Positions 1 through 9,784 are shown, counted from the stretch's first letter. The stretch is 64,000 nt of DNA from Paraburkholderia sabiae (GCF_030412785.1 NZ_CP125295.1:2232001-2296000), one strand, 5' to 3'. Notes: generated by a model not told the origin, from the letters alone. Made by a program: numbers and translations.

Positions 1-505
1 GGCCATCGGCGATCCGGTAGATGTCCGTCGCGATGAAATCGATGTTCTGTCCTTCGCCCTGCGCGCCCTTGAACTGCCCGGTGAAGTGGCCATGAAAGCG
101 CAGATGCACGACCACGCGATCGCCTGCCACGACCATCTGCTCGATCTCCGCCTGCAGATCGGGCACGGCAGCACGCACGAACTTCGACGCGGCGAGCGGC
201 CCTTCGATGCCTTGCGCGCGTCCCGGCGGCAGCGTGCGATCGGTGAAGCCAGGCGCGAGCGCGGCGCGGGCGAGCGCTTCGTCGCCTGTGCTCCAGAACG
301 TGTCGTAGCGGCGCGCGGCGAGAATCTGCGCGTCGCGCTGCGCCTTCGGCAAGCTCGGATCGACGGTCAGATGCTGCGGTTCGACGAGCGAAGCAGCCGG
401 CGCAGCGGCATATGCAGGTGCAAACGCAGGTGCAACACCCAGCGACGCGACAGCCAGCACAGCAGACACCGCGCGACGCAGCGAAGAAGCAAGACGAATC
501 GACAT
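1..505 (-). CDS. Exported SnoaL-like (NTF2-fold) protein, partial
   Basis: The gene runs leftward off the window edge, so the C terminus is missing and about 168 residues are visible. Residues 1-35 look like a signal peptide (basic start, Ala/Val-rich core ending AYAA), so export is likely. The rest matches the SnoaL-like polyketide cyclase/ester cyclase pattern, with FWSTGDEALARAALAPGF and HLRFHGHFTGQF. Family members are small NTF2-fold enzymes or ligand binders and the substrate here is unknown. The ATG at 505 is preceded by AAGGAG at 6-nt spacing. It faces a LysR gene across 109 bp, the usual layout for a LysR target. Confidence 0.75.
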   Translation of the reverse strand, partial: MSIRLASSLRRAVSAVLAVASLGVAPAFAPAYAAAPAASLVEPQHLTVDPSLPKAQRDAQILAARRYDTFWSTGDEALARAALAPGFTDRTLPPGRAQGIEGPLAASKFVRAAVPDLQAEIEQMVVAGDRVVVHLRFHGHFTGQFKGAQGEGQNIDFIATDIYRIADG

Positions 506-562
506 GATGGGCTCCTTGAAGAAAAACAAAGCATTCGTTGAGTCGTATGCTAGTCTTCGCGA

Positions 563-580
563 TACGGAAGAAATACCGTT
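563..580. promoter_or_regulatory. Candidate LysR-type binding site
   Basis: In the divergent gap, ACGG at 564-567 and CCGT at 576-579 form an inverted repeat around an A-rich spacer, and the interval fits T-N11-A (T563, A575). This is the usual LysR recognition form. Assignment to the adjacent regulator is inference. Confidence 0.35.
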
Positions 581-614
581 CTCCGACTGATGAATCCTTT
601 CTTTTTTGAGAAGA

Positions 615-1529
615 ATGAGCGACACACGGATCGATAGCCTGCCCGCACTGATTGCCTTTTCCCGCGTCGTCGCGGCGGGCAGTCTGTCGGCGGCCGCGCG
701 CGACATGGATCTGCCGCTGTCGGTGATCAGCAAGCGGCTCGCGCAACTGGAGAAAAGCGTCGGCGTGCGGCTGATCCAGCGCACCACGCGCCGTCAGACG
801 CTGACAGAGGAAGGCGCGCTGTTTCACGCGCGCGTGGTTCGCATCCTTGATGAAATCGAGCAGGCGGAAGAACTGCTGTCGCAGCGCCGCCAGGAAGTCA
901 GCGGTCTGCTGCGCGTGACGGCGCCCGGCCAGCTCGGCCGTCAGAAGATCGCGCCGCTGATCGCCGATTTCCAGCGGCTGCATCCGCAACTCACCGTGCA
1001 ACTGGAACTGACGGACGCCGTCGTCGATCTCGTCGAAGGCGGGCTCGATCTCGCGATCCGCTTCGGCAGTCTCGCGGATTCGTCGCTGATCGCGCGCCCG
1101 CTCGCGCCGAATTTCCGCGTGCTGTGCGCGTCGCCGGCTTATCTGAAGCAGCACGGCACGCCGAAGCATCTGCACGATCTGATGTCGCATCGCTGCATCC
1201 TGATCGGCGACCAGCGGCGCGCGGAATGGCGCTTCGAAGGCGACGAGAGCATTGCCGTACGCGTCGATGCCGCGATCGTCACGAACGACGGCGAGGCCGC
1301 GCATCTGTTCGCGCTCGCCGATGCGGGCATCGCGGTGAAGTCGATCTGGGACGTCGGCGACGATATCCTCGCGGGCAAGCTGCGCCGCGTGCTGCCGCAA
1401 CATTCGATGTCCGCCGCGCCGCTGCACGCGATCTATCCGCACAGCCAGCATCTCGCGCCGCGCGTACGCGCGTTCGTCGACTATCTGCGCGAACGGCTCG
1501 CGCAGGCGTGGCGTTGGGACACGCTCTGA
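615..1529 (+). CDS. LysR-family transcriptional regulator
   Basis: A 304-aa protein of normal LysR length. Residues 8-65 form the winged helix (AFSRVVAAGSLSAAARDMDL and following), and residues 90-295 the periplasmic-binding-like effector domain (VSGLLRVTAPGQLG, then LDLAIRFGSL). This is the CrgA/AaeR-like subgroup common in Burkholderia. The ATG at 615 follows GAGAAG; an in-frame TTG at 606 is less likely. It is divergent from the SnoaL-like gene, which is its probable target. The inducer cannot be read from the sequence. Confidence 0.93.
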   Translation: MSDTRIDSLPALIAFSRVVAAGSLSAAARDMDLPLSVISKRLAQLEKSVGVRLIQRTTRRQTLTEEGALFHARVVRILDEIEQAEELLSQRRQEVSGLLRVTAPGQLGRQKIAPLIADFQRLHPQLTVQLELTDAVVDLVEGGLDLAIRFGSLADSSLIARPLAPNFRVLCASPAYLKQHGTPKHLHDLMSHRCILIGDQRRAEWRFEGDESIAVRVDAAIVTNDGEAAHLFALADAGIAVKSIWDVGDDILAGKLRRVLPQHSMSAAPLHAIYPHSQHLAPRVRAFVDYLRERLAQAWRWDTL

Positions 1530-1707
1530 CGAGCCGCCGTTCGTCCCGCGGCTTGATGATTTCTTCATGATCCGTCGATAGCGCAATGCGCGCGCCGCTC
1601 GCACCATGTGTGCATGCGAAGCCCGCTGCGTCCTTCGACGCAAGCCGGCTTCGCGTTCCGGCCAGTCATCGCTGACCGTCACCGGCCCGTTTCGAAGGAG
1701 TCACATC

Positions 1708-1974
1708 ATGAAGACGCTTCGCATCGCGGCGACCTGCGCGGTCGCTCTGTCAACCGGTTATCTCGGACATGCATGGGCGCAGGATCAGCCAGCGCCGACG
1801 CAAGCTGCGCAGGCCGCGCAGGCACAGGACGTCGGCGGCATGCCGGACGCGTCGATCGGTCAGTCCGGCCACGCGATGGGCACGTCGCGCGGCGACGTGT
1901 ATCAGGATCTGGTGCGCTTCGAACAGTCGGGCGAACAGCATCGGCTGAACGGCGGTCTGTATCGTGGCAAATAA
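1708..1974 (+). CDS. Small secreted protein, possibly DUF4148-like
   Basis: An 88-aa protein with a clear signal peptide (MKTLRIAATCAVALSTGYLG, cleavage probably after AWA at about residue 24). The mature part is Ala/Gln-rich, then has a short conserved-looking C-terminal block, GDVYQDLVRFEQSGEQHRL, similar in style to the small periplasmic DUF4148 proteins abundant in Burkholderia. GAAGGAG precedes the ATG by 7 nt. It is convergent with the winged-helix/TPR regulator to its right. Function unknown. Confidence 0.72.
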   Translation: MKTLRIAATCAVALSTGYLGHAWAQDQPAPTQAAQAAQAQDVGGMPDASIGQSGHAMGTSRGDVYQDLVRFEQSGEQHRLNGGLYRGK

Positions 1975-2009
1975 GCCGCAAATAAGCGGCAAGGAGAAGC
2001 GCATCGCCT

Positions 2010-3770
2010 TCAATAGCCGATGCGCTTTTCCACGTTCCTGAATTTGCCAAGCGACCGATAACGGTTGAACCACGGATTCGTGCGCAGTTCGCAAAGGCGC
2101 GGCGATCGCTCGGCCAGCGACGCATCGAGCCAGCGGCACATCTCGTCGGGCTGACCCAGCCGCGCGTACAGTTCGGCGAACAGGAACGGCGACGTGTAGC
2201 GCGTCTGCCGGCGCGCGTGCAGATCCTGCAGATACCATTGCAGCACGCGGTCATAGCCGCCCGCATCCCACGCGGCGCGCACGCTTTCGGCACGCGTGAA
2301 CGCATTGCAGCGCGTGAGTGCATCGACGGTCGCTTCGACGGCACGCGCATAGTCGCCGCGCACCTCGAACGCAATGGCGAGCAGCTGATACACGAGCGGC
2401 GACCGGTTGCCATGTCCCGCGCTCAGATAATCGCGGATCACTTCGTCGTAGCGTCCCGACTGCACGAGCCCGAAAATGCGCGAGCCTTCGAACGCGAGCG
2501 GATCGGCCCGCTCGGCGCGTTCGAATTGCGCGCGCCCTTCCGCTTCGCGTCCGAGCACGAGCAACAGCCGCGCATACAGACGGCTCGTTTCCGCGTGCTC
2601 GGGGTTCAGGCGCAGCGCTTCGAGAAACTCTTCTTCCGCGCGCCGCCAGTCCCAGTCGTAGAAGTAATGCACGCCCGCGAGCGCCTGATGCGCTTCGGGC
2701 AGACTGCTGTCGAGTTCGAGCGCGCGCAGCGCCGTCTCTCTCGCGCGCGGATAGCCTTGCGACGACGGATAAAAGCCGTGCGCCGCCGTGCTGCCGAACA
2801 CGTTCGACAAACCGACATAGCCGAGCGCATAGCTCGGATCGTGCTCGACGGCCTCTTCGAAATAGCTGCGTGCGCGGATGAAGTCTTCGTCGCTCAGCGC
2901 ATGATGCGCGGCAAAGCCCGCATCGAAGTGGACGCGCCGCGTCCAGTAATAGCGGCCACGCAGATACGCGTCGTGTGCGCGCGGATCGACGGGCAAGCGG
3001 CGCGCGAGCCGCAGCTGCAACTGCTCGCCGAGCACGGGCGCCAGTTCGCGCGCGAGCGCCGCGCCCACCTCCATCTGCACATCGAGCGCACCCTTCGCGA
3101 CGGGCTCGTAGGCACGGCGCCAGACCTGCACCTGATCGAAGCAGCGGATCAGTTGCACGAGAATGCGCAGACGCCCGCCGTCGCGTGCAAGCGAGCCTTC
3201 GAGCACGTAATCGACGGATAGCTCGAACGCGATCTCCGCGATGCTCTTTTTCGCGCCGCGATAGCGCGCCGCCGTCGTGCGCGCGACGACGAGTATCCGT
3301 TGCGCGTCGAGCATGCCGAGATTCGCCGAGGTTTCGTCGGCGAGCGCGTCGCAGAAGCTGTCGGGCATGGCGTCGTCCGTCTGGTTCTCGAACGGCAGCA
3401 CCAGCAGACGGGCCGCCGCGCAAGGCGCGGACGGCGTCTCCTCGGCAACCGTGCGCACGCCTTCGAGCCGATAACCCTTGCCCTTGACGGTCAGCAGATA
3501 ACGCGGCGCATCCGGGTTTTCGCCGAGCGCGACGCGTATCTTGCGCACGGCCGTGTTGATGCTGTTGTCCGTTTGCCGCCAGGCATTGCCGCCCCACAGC
3601 GCGCGCACGATATCGGCGCGCGTGACCAGTTGCCCGTCGCGCGATGCCATCAGGATCAGCAGTTCCATCGGCAGACGTTCGAGCCGGATCTGTTCGCCAT
3701 CGCGGCGCAGTTCATAGCGCCGGATGTCGAGTTCGACGTCCGCGATCCATACGGGCTGTATCGGGTCCAT
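2010..3770 (-). CDS. CadC-like winged-helix regulator with TPR repeats
   Basis: About 586 aa. Residues 5-100 form an OmpR-type winged helix (LLILMASRDGQLVTRADIVRALWG, ending in YLLTVKGKGYRLEG), without a receiver domain in front. Residues 115-255 resemble the TolB-like/cyclase-associated domain (LLVLPFENQTDDAMPDSFCD), and residues 290-570 contain TPR-like helical repeats. No transmembrane segment separates the domains, unlike true CadC. ATG 3770 has GGCAGG upstream and is preferred to the GTG at 3785. Such proteins sense small molecules or proteins through the TPR part; the target is unknown. Confidence 0.85.
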   Translation of the reverse strand: MDPIQPVWIADVELDIRRYELRRDGEQIRLERLPMELLILMASRDGQLVTRADIVRALWGGNAWRQTDNSINTAVRKIRVALGENPDAPRYLLTVKGKGYRLEGVRTVAEETPSAPCAAARLLVLPFENQTDDAMPDSFCDALADETSANLGMLDAQRILVVARTTAARYRGAKKSIAEIAFELSVDYVLEGSLARDGGRLRILVQLIRCFDQVQVWRRAYEPVAKGALDVQMEVGAALARELAPVLGEQLQLRLARRLPVDPRAHDAYLRGRYYWTRRVHFDAGFAAHHALSDEDFIRARSYFEEAVEHDPSYALGYVGLSNVFGSTAAHGFYPSSQGYPRARETALRALELDSSLPEAHQALAGVHYFYDWDWRRAEEEFLEALRLNPEHAETSRLYARLLLVLGREAEGRAQFERAERADPLAFEGSRIFGLVQSGRYDEVIRDYLSAGHGNRSPLVYQLLAIAFEVRGDYARAVEATVDALTRCNAFTRAESVRAAWDAGGYDRVLQWYLQDLHARRQTRYTSPFLFAELYARLGQPDEMCRWLDASLAERSPRLCELRTNPWFNRYRSLGKFRNVEKRIGY

Positions 3771-3824
3771 GTCCGTTCCTGCCACGCGCGGCCTGCTGCG
3801 CCGCCGCGCCGTGCAAACCCTCCG

Positions 3825-5123
3825 CTACCGTTGTGAAGCCATTTCATCGAGCGGCTTCCCGCGCGCCATTCCGAACGACGCCGCGAACGCGACCAGCGCG
3901 CCCGCCATCATCACCAGCGCGGGCGCGGGCGTCCAGTGCAGATCGGCGGACAGGAAGCTCGCGGCAAGCGGCGTCAGGCCCATCGTCACCGCGAGACCGA
4001 GATTCATCGCCGCCGCGACGCCGCTGAAGCGCACGTCGACGGGAAACAATTCGGCGATCGCGCAGCCATACGTCCCATTGGTAAACGAGGCGACTGCGCC
4101 TGCGATGAAGAGCAGCGTCGCGAGATTCGCGTGCAAATCAACGATCGCCATGAACAGCGCCGGCGCGAGCAGCAGGGACAGCACCGCGCCCGTTCGATAC
4201 ACGCGGCGGCGCGAGAACCGGTCGCCCGCTTGCGCTGTGAGCGGAATGCACACGGCGATCACGATCACATACAGCGTCTGCGCCCACGCGACGCAGCGTG
4301 CGCTATAGCCGAGCGTCTGCAGCCAGCTCGGCATGAAGGCGATGAAGAGCCCGCCCGTGACGCCCGTCAGCATGCCCGCGCCGATTCCCGTCGCGAGCGG
4401 CTTCAGATGATCGCGGAACAGCACGGCCAGCGGCTCGCGATGACGCCTGCCCGGCGCACGTGCGTACTCTTCGGATTCGTCGAGCGTGCGGCGCAGCGCG
4501 AAGATTGCGAGGCCGCAGATTCCGCCTAGCAAAAACGCAATCCGCCATCCGAATGCGTCGGCCTGCGCCGCATCGAGCAGCAGATGCACGCCGAGGTTCA
4601 CGCACGACGCCACCAGCAGCGACAGATTCACGGCAACGAACACGAAGCCGCAGCGCAAGCCGGGATGCGCGGAACCGGTTTCGATTGCATAGACGAGCGC
4701 GCCCGGCAGTTCGCCGCCGAGGCACAGGCCCTGCACCAGCCGCAACGAGAGCAGTGCAACCGACGCAGCGATGCCGAGCGTCGCATATGAAGGAAGCATT
4801 CCAATGGCGAGCGTCGCGAGCGCGGCGACGAGCGCCGACGACATGAAGACGACACGCCGGCCGATCTTGTCGCCGAGCCGCCCGAGGAACAGCCCGCCGA
4901 GCGGCCGCGACAGATGGCCGATCGCGAGCACCGCGAACGACAGCGTGGCGGGCGCGAGCCCGAGACCGGGCGGGAAGAACGCGCGCCCGATGTGCTGCGC
5001 GAAGAATCCGTAGATGACGAAGTCGAATACTTCGAGCGCGCCGCCCGTGCTGGCGACGAAGATCGTCCAGCGCTGACGCGCGCCCAGCGACGCCGACGGC
5101 AGGGCAAGCGTATCGTCGAGCAT
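3825..5123 (-). CDS. MFS transporter, metabolite:H+ symporter type
   Basis: A 432-aa, 12-helix major facilitator. The N terminus (RWTIFVASTGGALEVFDFVIYGF) and the loop LGGLFLGRLGDKIGRRVVF carry the MHS/sugar-porter signature (GDKIGRR), and LCLGGELPGALVYAIE matches MHS helix 5. Family members import organic acids such as citrate, alpha-ketoglutarate or shikimate with protons; the substrate here cannot be told. ATG 5123 has CTGGAG 7 nt upstream, which beats the upstream in-frame start at 5150. It is divergent from wspA. Confidence 0.9.
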   Translation of the reverse strand: MLDDTLALPSASLGARQRWTIFVASTGGALEVFDFVIYGFFAQHIGRAFFPPGLGLAPATLSFAVLAIGHLSRPLGGLFLGRLGDKIGRRVVFMSSALVAALATLAIGMLPSYATLGIAASVALLSLRLVQGLCLGGELPGALVYAIETGSAHPGLRCGFVFVAVNLSLLVASCVNLGVHLLLDAAQADAFGWRIAFLLGGICGLAIFALRRTLDESEEYARAPGRRHREPLAVLFRDHLKPLATGIGAGMLTGVTGGLFIAFMPSWLQTLGYSARCVAWAQTLYVIVIAVCIPLTAQAGDRFSRRRVYRTGAVLSLLLAPALFMAIVDLHANLATLLFIAGAVASFTNGTYGCAIAELFPVDVRFSGVAAAMNLGLAVTMGLTPLAASFLSADLHWTPAPALVMMAGALVAFAASFGMARGKPLDEMASQR

Positions 5124-5488
5124 GACAACTCCAGATATCGCCAGGCACATCGGCCATGCCCGTCTCGTGAACGCGTACGCGAAAGCGCAAGTCGACGGGA
5201 AGGCATTTCGCGGTCGACACCCGGCCAGAGTGCGTTCCGACAGCGCATGCTGTTCTTATCGAATATTCTGGGCGACAAAAGCGCGCCCGCAAAGCCTTTG
5301 TGATGCGTTTTGCAACACGCGTTTTGCAACCTTTCAAACGGCCGATCTGGCGTGAATTTGCCAGCCTTTTTGCGATAATGATTCGTCTAACGATCGTGTA
5401 GTTTCTCGTTAGTGTCGGCGTGGACCGTCCGGATGTTTCTCATCCCAAGCGCCGCCTCACCTCATCAACACAGGAAGAGTCATCGACA
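5124..5488. other. Intergenic region between MHS transporter and wspA
   Basis: This 365-bp gap contains the promoters of two divergent units. Its right half is more A+T-rich than the neighbouring genes. A 12-bp tandem repeat (separate entry) lies about 160 bp before wspA. No convincing gene is seen. Confidence 0.6.
5305..5330. repeat. Tandem 12-bp direct repeat upstream of wspA
   Basis: GCGTTTTGCAAC occurs at 5305-5316 and again at 5319-5330, a 14-bp period. Short phased repeats of this sort are often regulator sites, but no regulator is implied by the neighbours. Confidence 0.5.
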
Positions 5489-7165
5489 ATGGCCACTGCG
5501 ACGCCCCGCACCAGCGACACCACCCTGCTCGATCCGAAGCACGCGGGCCGCTTTACGCTCGGCAACCGGATCATGCTGAGCTTCGGCGCGCTGTTCGTGC
5601 TGATGCTGGTGATGGCCGCGATTTCGTGGACACGCCTGCGCGCGATGGACGACGAAGCGCTCAGCATGGGCCGCGATTCCGTGCCCGGCCTCTATCTCGC
5701 GACGACGCTGCGCGCCACGGCCAACGAAGGCTACGGAACGCTGCAGCGCGCGCTGTTCGTCGAAAACGGCGATGGCGCGACGAAGCAGGATCTCGACCGC
5801 ATGCCGCAGTTGCTGCGTAATTTCGATCAGGTGTCGGCGCAATACCAGGCCACGCTGTATCGCGATGCGGACCGCGAGCATTTCCGCGCGTTCCGCGCCG
5901 CGTGGGATCAATACCTGCCGCAACTGAACGAAGCGATCCGCGCCGCGCCTTCGTCGAAGGCGGACGCGCAGGCCATTTTCGTCAAGCTCGCGCCCGCCTG
6001 GGACAACGTGATCCGCGCGGCCAACGAACTCGTCACCGAAAACCGCATGCAGGCCGACGAATCGGCCAAAGCCATTCGCGATTCCGTCACCAGCACCGAA
6101 ATCACGCTCGCGACGGCGCTCGGCGTCACGCTGCTGGTCGCGCTGTTCACGGGCTTTTCGCTGTATCGCGCGATCACGGTGCCGATGGCGAATCTCGTCG
6201 ACGTGCACAACGTGATGCGCACGGGCAATCTGACGCAGCGCCTGAAGCTCGGCCGGCGCGACGAGTTCGGCACGCTCGAAGACGGCTTCAACCGGATGGC
6301 GGAAGAACTCAACAGCCTCGTCGCACAGGCGCAAAAGTCGTCGCTGCAGGTGACGACGTCGGTGGCCGAGATCGCCGCGACGTCGAAGGAACAGCAGGCA
6401 ACGGCGACGGAAACGGCTGCGACCACGACGGAAATCGGCGCGACGTCGCGCGAAATTTTCGCGACCTCGCGCGATCTGCTACGCACGATGAACGAAGTAT
6501 CGAGCGTCGCCGAACAGTCCGCGACGCTCGCGGGCGCGAGCCAGAGCGGCCTCACGCGCATGGAAGACACGATGCGCAGTGTGATGGAAGCGGCGGGCTC
6601 CGTGAACGCGAAGCTCGCGATCCTCAACGAGAAGGCCGTCAACATCAACCAGGTCGTCGCGACGATCACGAAGGTCGCCGACCAGACCAATCTGCTGTCG
6701 CTGAACGCAGCGATCGAAGCCGAGAAGGCGGGCGAATACGGCCGCGGCTTCGCCGTCGTCGCGACGGAAATCCGCCGTCTCGCGGACCAGACGGCCGTGG
6801 CTACTTACGACATCGAACAGACCGTGAAGGAGATCCAGTCGGCCGTGTCGGCGGGCGTGATGGGCATGGACAAGTTCTCCGAAGAAGTGCGGCGCGGCAT
6901 GCGTGACGTGCAGCAGGTCGGCGGACAACTGTCGGAGATCATTCACGAAGTGCAGACGCTCGCGCCGCGTTTCCTGCTCGTCAACGAAGGCATGCAGACT
7001 CAGGCGACGAGCGCCGAGCAGATCACGCAGGCGCTGTCGCAGTTGTCGGAGGCCGCGCAGCAGACGGCGGAGTCGCTGCGCCAGTCGTCGCAGGCTATCG
7101 ACGATCTGACGCTCGTCGCGAACCAGCTGCGCACGGGCGTGTCGCGCTTCAAGATCGATGCCTGA
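5489..7165 (+). CDS. wspA: Methyl-accepting receptor WspA
   Basis: A 558-aa membrane chemoreceptor. TM1 lies at about residues 28-50 (MLSFGALFVLMLVMAAISW), a four-helix-bundle sensor at 50-205, TM2 near 210-235 and HAMP after it. The cytoplasmic signalling hairpin is at 350-520, with the conserved tip VADQTNLLSLNAAIEAEKAG. Known Wsp receptors respond to surface contact or envelope stress and control the kinase WspE. It heads a seven-gene operon in canonical order. The ATG at 5489 has AGGAAGAG upstream; an in-frame GTG at 5420 lacks a comparable site. Confidence 0.93.
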   Translation: MATATPRTSDTTLLDPKHAGRFTLGNRIMLSFGALFVLMLVMAAISWTRLRAMDDEALSMGRDSVPGLYLATTLRATANEGYGTLQRALFVENGDGATKQDLDRMPQLLRNFDQVSAQYQATLYRDADREHFRAFRAAWDQYLPQLNEAIRAAPSSKADAQAIFVKLAPAWDNVIRAANELVTENRMQADESAKAIRDSVTSTEITLATALGVTLLVALFTGFSLYRAITVPMANLVDVHNVMRTGNLTQRLKLGRRDEFGTLEDGFNRMAEELNSLVAQAQKSSLQVTTSVAEIAATSKEQQATATETAATTTEIGATSREIFATSRDLLRTMNEVSSVAEQSATLAGASQSGLTRMEDTMRSVMEAAGSVNAKLAILNEKAVNINQVVATITKVADQTNLLSLNAAIEAEKAGEYGRGFAVVATEIRRLADQTAVATYDIEQTVKEIQSAVSAGVMGMDKFSEEVRRGMRDVQQVGGQLSEIIHEVQTLAPRFLLVNEGMQTQATSAEQITQALSQLSEAAQQTAESLRQSSQAIDDLTLVANQLRTGVSRFKIDA

Positions 7166-7207
7166 GCGCGATCTTGTACGCATGCACATCGCACGCCTGA
7201 CACGGTG

Positions 7208-7693
7208 ATGGCGATGCTCTTTCTTCTCTTCGAACTCGACGGCGACCGCTATGCGCTCGATGCCGCCGACATCGTCGAAGTGCAGGCGCTGACGGCTGCC
7301 AAGGCGATTCCGGGCGCGCCCGCGTGGGTCGCGGGTTTGATGGAGCGGCACGGCGAGCCCGTGCCCGTGATCGATCTCGCGCAACTCGCGCTCGGCCGGC
7401 CGTCGCAGCAGTGGCGTTCGACGCGGCTCGTGTTCGTCCGTTACGGCGATACGCACGATGGACGCGACGCGCCGGAACGCGTGATCGGCCTGATCGTCGA
7501 ACGCGCGACGCAGACGCGCCGCATCGAACGCGAGCGCTTCGCCGACAGCGGCATCGCGACGCCGCATGCGCGCTGGCTCGGACCTGTCGTGAGCGACGAG
7601 TTCGGCATGATCCAGTGGATCGACGTGCAGCAGATGCTCGACGACGACGTGAAAACGCTGCTCTTCCCGCAACCCGAATCTCACACGACATGA
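7208..7693 (+). CDS. wspB: CheW-type coupling protein WspB
   Basis: About 161 aa covering one CheW domain (FLLFELDGDRYALDAADIVEV through VVSDEFGMIQWIDV). It is expected to link WspA to the CheW-like region of WspE at the inner membrane. It starts 42 bp after wspA. The GTG at 7205, ATG at 7208 and ATG at 7214 are all possible starts and none has a strong ribosome site. Its TGA overlaps the ATG of wspC (ATGA), suggesting translational coupling. Confidence 0.9.
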   Translation: MAMLFLLFELDGDRYALDAADIVEVQALTAAKAIPGAPAWVAGLMERHGEPVPVIDLAQLALGRPSQQWRSTRLVFVRYGDTHDGRDAPERVIGLIVERATQTRRIERERFADSGIATPHARWLGPVVSDEFGMIQWIDVQQMLDDDVKTLLFPQPESHTT

Positions 7694-9114
7694 ACGCCGC
7701 GAACGCCTTCGTGCCGCGCTTCGAAACCTGGCTCCTGCGGGAGACGGGGATCGATGCGTCGTCGCTCGGCACCAACGCGCTCGAGCGGGCGGTGCTCGAA
7801 CGCGTGCGCGTCGTTCGCCTCGGTGCCGATGCGCACGATACGAACGTGTCCGTCGATGCCGCCGACATCGAAGCGTACTGGCAGCAACTCACGATGTCGC
7901 GCGACGAACGTCAGGCGCTGATCGAAGCGCTCGTCGTGCCCGAAACGTGGTTCTATCGCGACCGCGAAGCGTACGTGGCGCTGGCGCGTCTCGCGAACGA
8001 GCGGCTCGTGCGCGACCCAACTCACGTGCTGCGCGTGCTGAGCCTGCCGTGCTCGACAGGCGAGGAGCCGTACACGATCGCGATGACGCTGCTCGACGAC
8101 GGCATCGGCGAAAACCGCTTTACTGTCGATGCTTTCGATATCAGCGCACGCGTGATCGAGCATGCGCGAACGGGCATCTACGGGCGCAATTCGTTTCGCG
8201 GCCATCCGCTTACGTTTCGCGACCGGCATTTTGCGGCGATCGAGGACGTCAGGGACAGCTGGCAACTAAGTGAACGCGTGCGGCAAACCGTGCGCTTTTC
8301 GCAGGCCAATCTGTTCGATCTGCAGCCGAACGCGCAGGCGCCCTATGACTTCATTTTCTGCCGCAACGTGCTGATCTATTTCGATCGCGAAGCGCAGGAT
8401 CGCGCGATCCGGATGCTCGACGCGAATCTCGTCGACGGCGGCACGATCTTCGTCGGCCCCGCCGAAACGGGCCTGATGATGCGTCACGCGATGACGTCGG
8501 CGCGCATTCCGCTCGCGTTTGCGTTCCGTCGCAGCACGCCGGAGGAAGTGAGCGCGGCGCGGCCTGTAGCGAAGCCTGTTGAATCGAAGGCGACGACGCA
8601 TGCGGCTCCATTCACAACAAAGAACACGCGCGAGACGGCCAGGCCCGCCAGCGTCGCCCTCACGCGCACGCCGTGGCGCGCGCCGCAAACGGCCAAAGCA
8701 AGGCCGCCGCAAGCACAGGAAGCGCCGCAACCCGCCGCCGAACAATCGCTCGATGCCGCGCGCCGTCTCGCCGATGCCGGCGAGTTCGACGCCGCCGAAC
8801 GACTCGCGCATCAGCATGCGATCGTGCACGGCCCGAACGTCGATGCGTTCTATCTGCTGGGTCTGATCGCCGATGCGCGCGGCCGTGGCGCGGACGCCGC
8901 CGATTTCTATCGCAAGGCGCTGTATCTCGACCCTTCGCATTACGAGGCGCTCACGCATCTGGCCGCGTTGCTCGACATCGGCGGCGACCGCGCGGGCGCG
9001 CAGAATCTGATGCAGCGCGCGCAACGCTCGGCGGCGCGAGCGGCGCAAGCGCCGGGCACATCAGCGGACGAAGCACAACGATCACGAGGATTCCATGCTT
9101 CACGACGCTCCTGA
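7690..9114 (+). CDS. wspC: CheR-type methyltransferase with TPR, WspC
   Basis: A 474-aa protein. Residues 1-275 are a CheR methyltransferase: ETWFYRDREAYVALA, the S-adenosylmethionine loop SLPCSTGEEPYTIAM and DFIFCRNVLIYFD are all present. A low-complexity linker at about 280-350 precedes a TPR pair at 360-440 (AFYLLGLIADARGRGADAADFYRKAL-like repeat). WspC methylates glutamates of WspA and opposes WspF. CheR proteins with C-terminal TPRs are the Wsp type. The start overlaps wspB by 4 nt. Confidence 0.93.
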   Translation: MNAANAFVPRFETWLLRETGIDASSLGTNALERAVLERVRVVRLGADAHDTNVSVDAADIEAYWQQLTMSRDERQALIEALVVPETWFYRDREAYVALARLANERLVRDPTHVLRVLSLPCSTGEEPYTIAMTLLDDGIGENRFTVDAFDISARVIEHARTGIYGRNSFRGHPLTFRDRHFAAIEDVRDSWQLSERVRQTVRFSQANLFDLQPNAQAPYDFIFCRNVLIYFDREAQDRAIRMLDANLVDGGTIFVGPAETGLMMRHAMTSARIPLAFAFRRSTPEEVSAARPVAKPVESKATTHAAPFTTKNTRETARPASVALTRTPWRAPQTAKARPPQAQEAPQPAAEQSLDAARRLADAGEFDAAERLAHQHAIVHGPNVDAFYLLGLIADARGRGADAADFYRKALYLDPSHYEALTHLAALLDIGGDRAGAQNLMQRAQRSAARAAQAPGTSADEAQRSRGFHASRRS

Positions 9115-9784
9115 TCTCGCGACCGCGACGGTACGCGTCGACGACTGCTGGAACCGCATCGGCACGCGCGGCGACAACTCGTGCCCGCGTCTCGCCGACT
9201 ACTCGCGCTGCCTGAATTGCCCTGTGTTCGCGCAAGGCGCTGCGCGGCTGCTCGACCGACCTTTGAGCGACGAAGACCTCACGCCGCAACGGAACGCGGA
9301 CGCAGACGCAGCGCGCGAAAACGCAGAAAGCCAGTCTGCCCTCGCCTTTCGCATCGCAGGCGAATGGCTCGCGCTGCCGACCCGCGTGCTGCGCGAAGTC
9401 GACGATATCCGCGCGATTCATTCGCTGCCGCATCAGCGTTCGCGTGCGGTGCTCGGCGTGGTCAACGTGCGCGGCGCGCTGACCATCGCGGTCTCGCTCG
9501 GCGAACTGCTGAACATGGAGCGTGCCGCCGACACACCACCATCGGCACGTAACGGCTATCCGCGCATGCTGGTCGCCGCGCACGACAGCGAGCCCGTCGC
9601 GTTTCCCGTCGATGAAGTGGAAGGCGTGATCCGTTACGCCGACACCGCGCTGTTGCCCGTGCCCGCGACGCTCGCGCATGCAACCGCGTCGCACGCGCGC
9701 GGCGTGCTCGCGTGGCGCGACGGCACGATCGGCCTGCTCGATCCCGCGCGTCTGTTCGACTCGATCGCCCGGAGCCTGCGATGA
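9095..9784 (+). CDS. wspD: CheW-type coupling protein WspD
   Basis: A 229-aa protein. The N-terminal 50 residues carry a four-cysteine motif, DDCWNRIGTRGDNSCPRL followed by CLNCPVF, typical of WspD-like CheW proteins. Residues 85-228 form the CheW domain (FRIAGEWLALPTRVLREV, then VNVRGALTIAVSLGELL). It starts inside wspC (20-nt overlap) with GAGGA 6 nt upstream and overlaps wspE by ATGA, so translation of wspC-wspD-wspE is probably coupled. Confidence 0.92.
   Translation: MLHDAPDLATATVRVDDCWNRIGTRGDNSCPRLADYSRCLNCPVFAQGAARLLDRPLSDEDLTPQRNADADAARENAESQSALAFRIAGEWLALPTRVLREVDDIRAIHSLPHQRSRAVLGVVNVRGALTIAVSLGELLNMERAADTPPSARNGYPRMLVAAHDSEPVAFPVDEVEGVIRYADTALLPVPATLAHATASHARGVLAWRDGTIGLLDPARLFDSIARSLR

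Noticed and set aside
2217..3221. Long open frames on the plus strand over the CadC-like regulator
   Set aside because: Arg/Ala-rich shadows of a clear winged-helix/TPR gene with no ribosome site.
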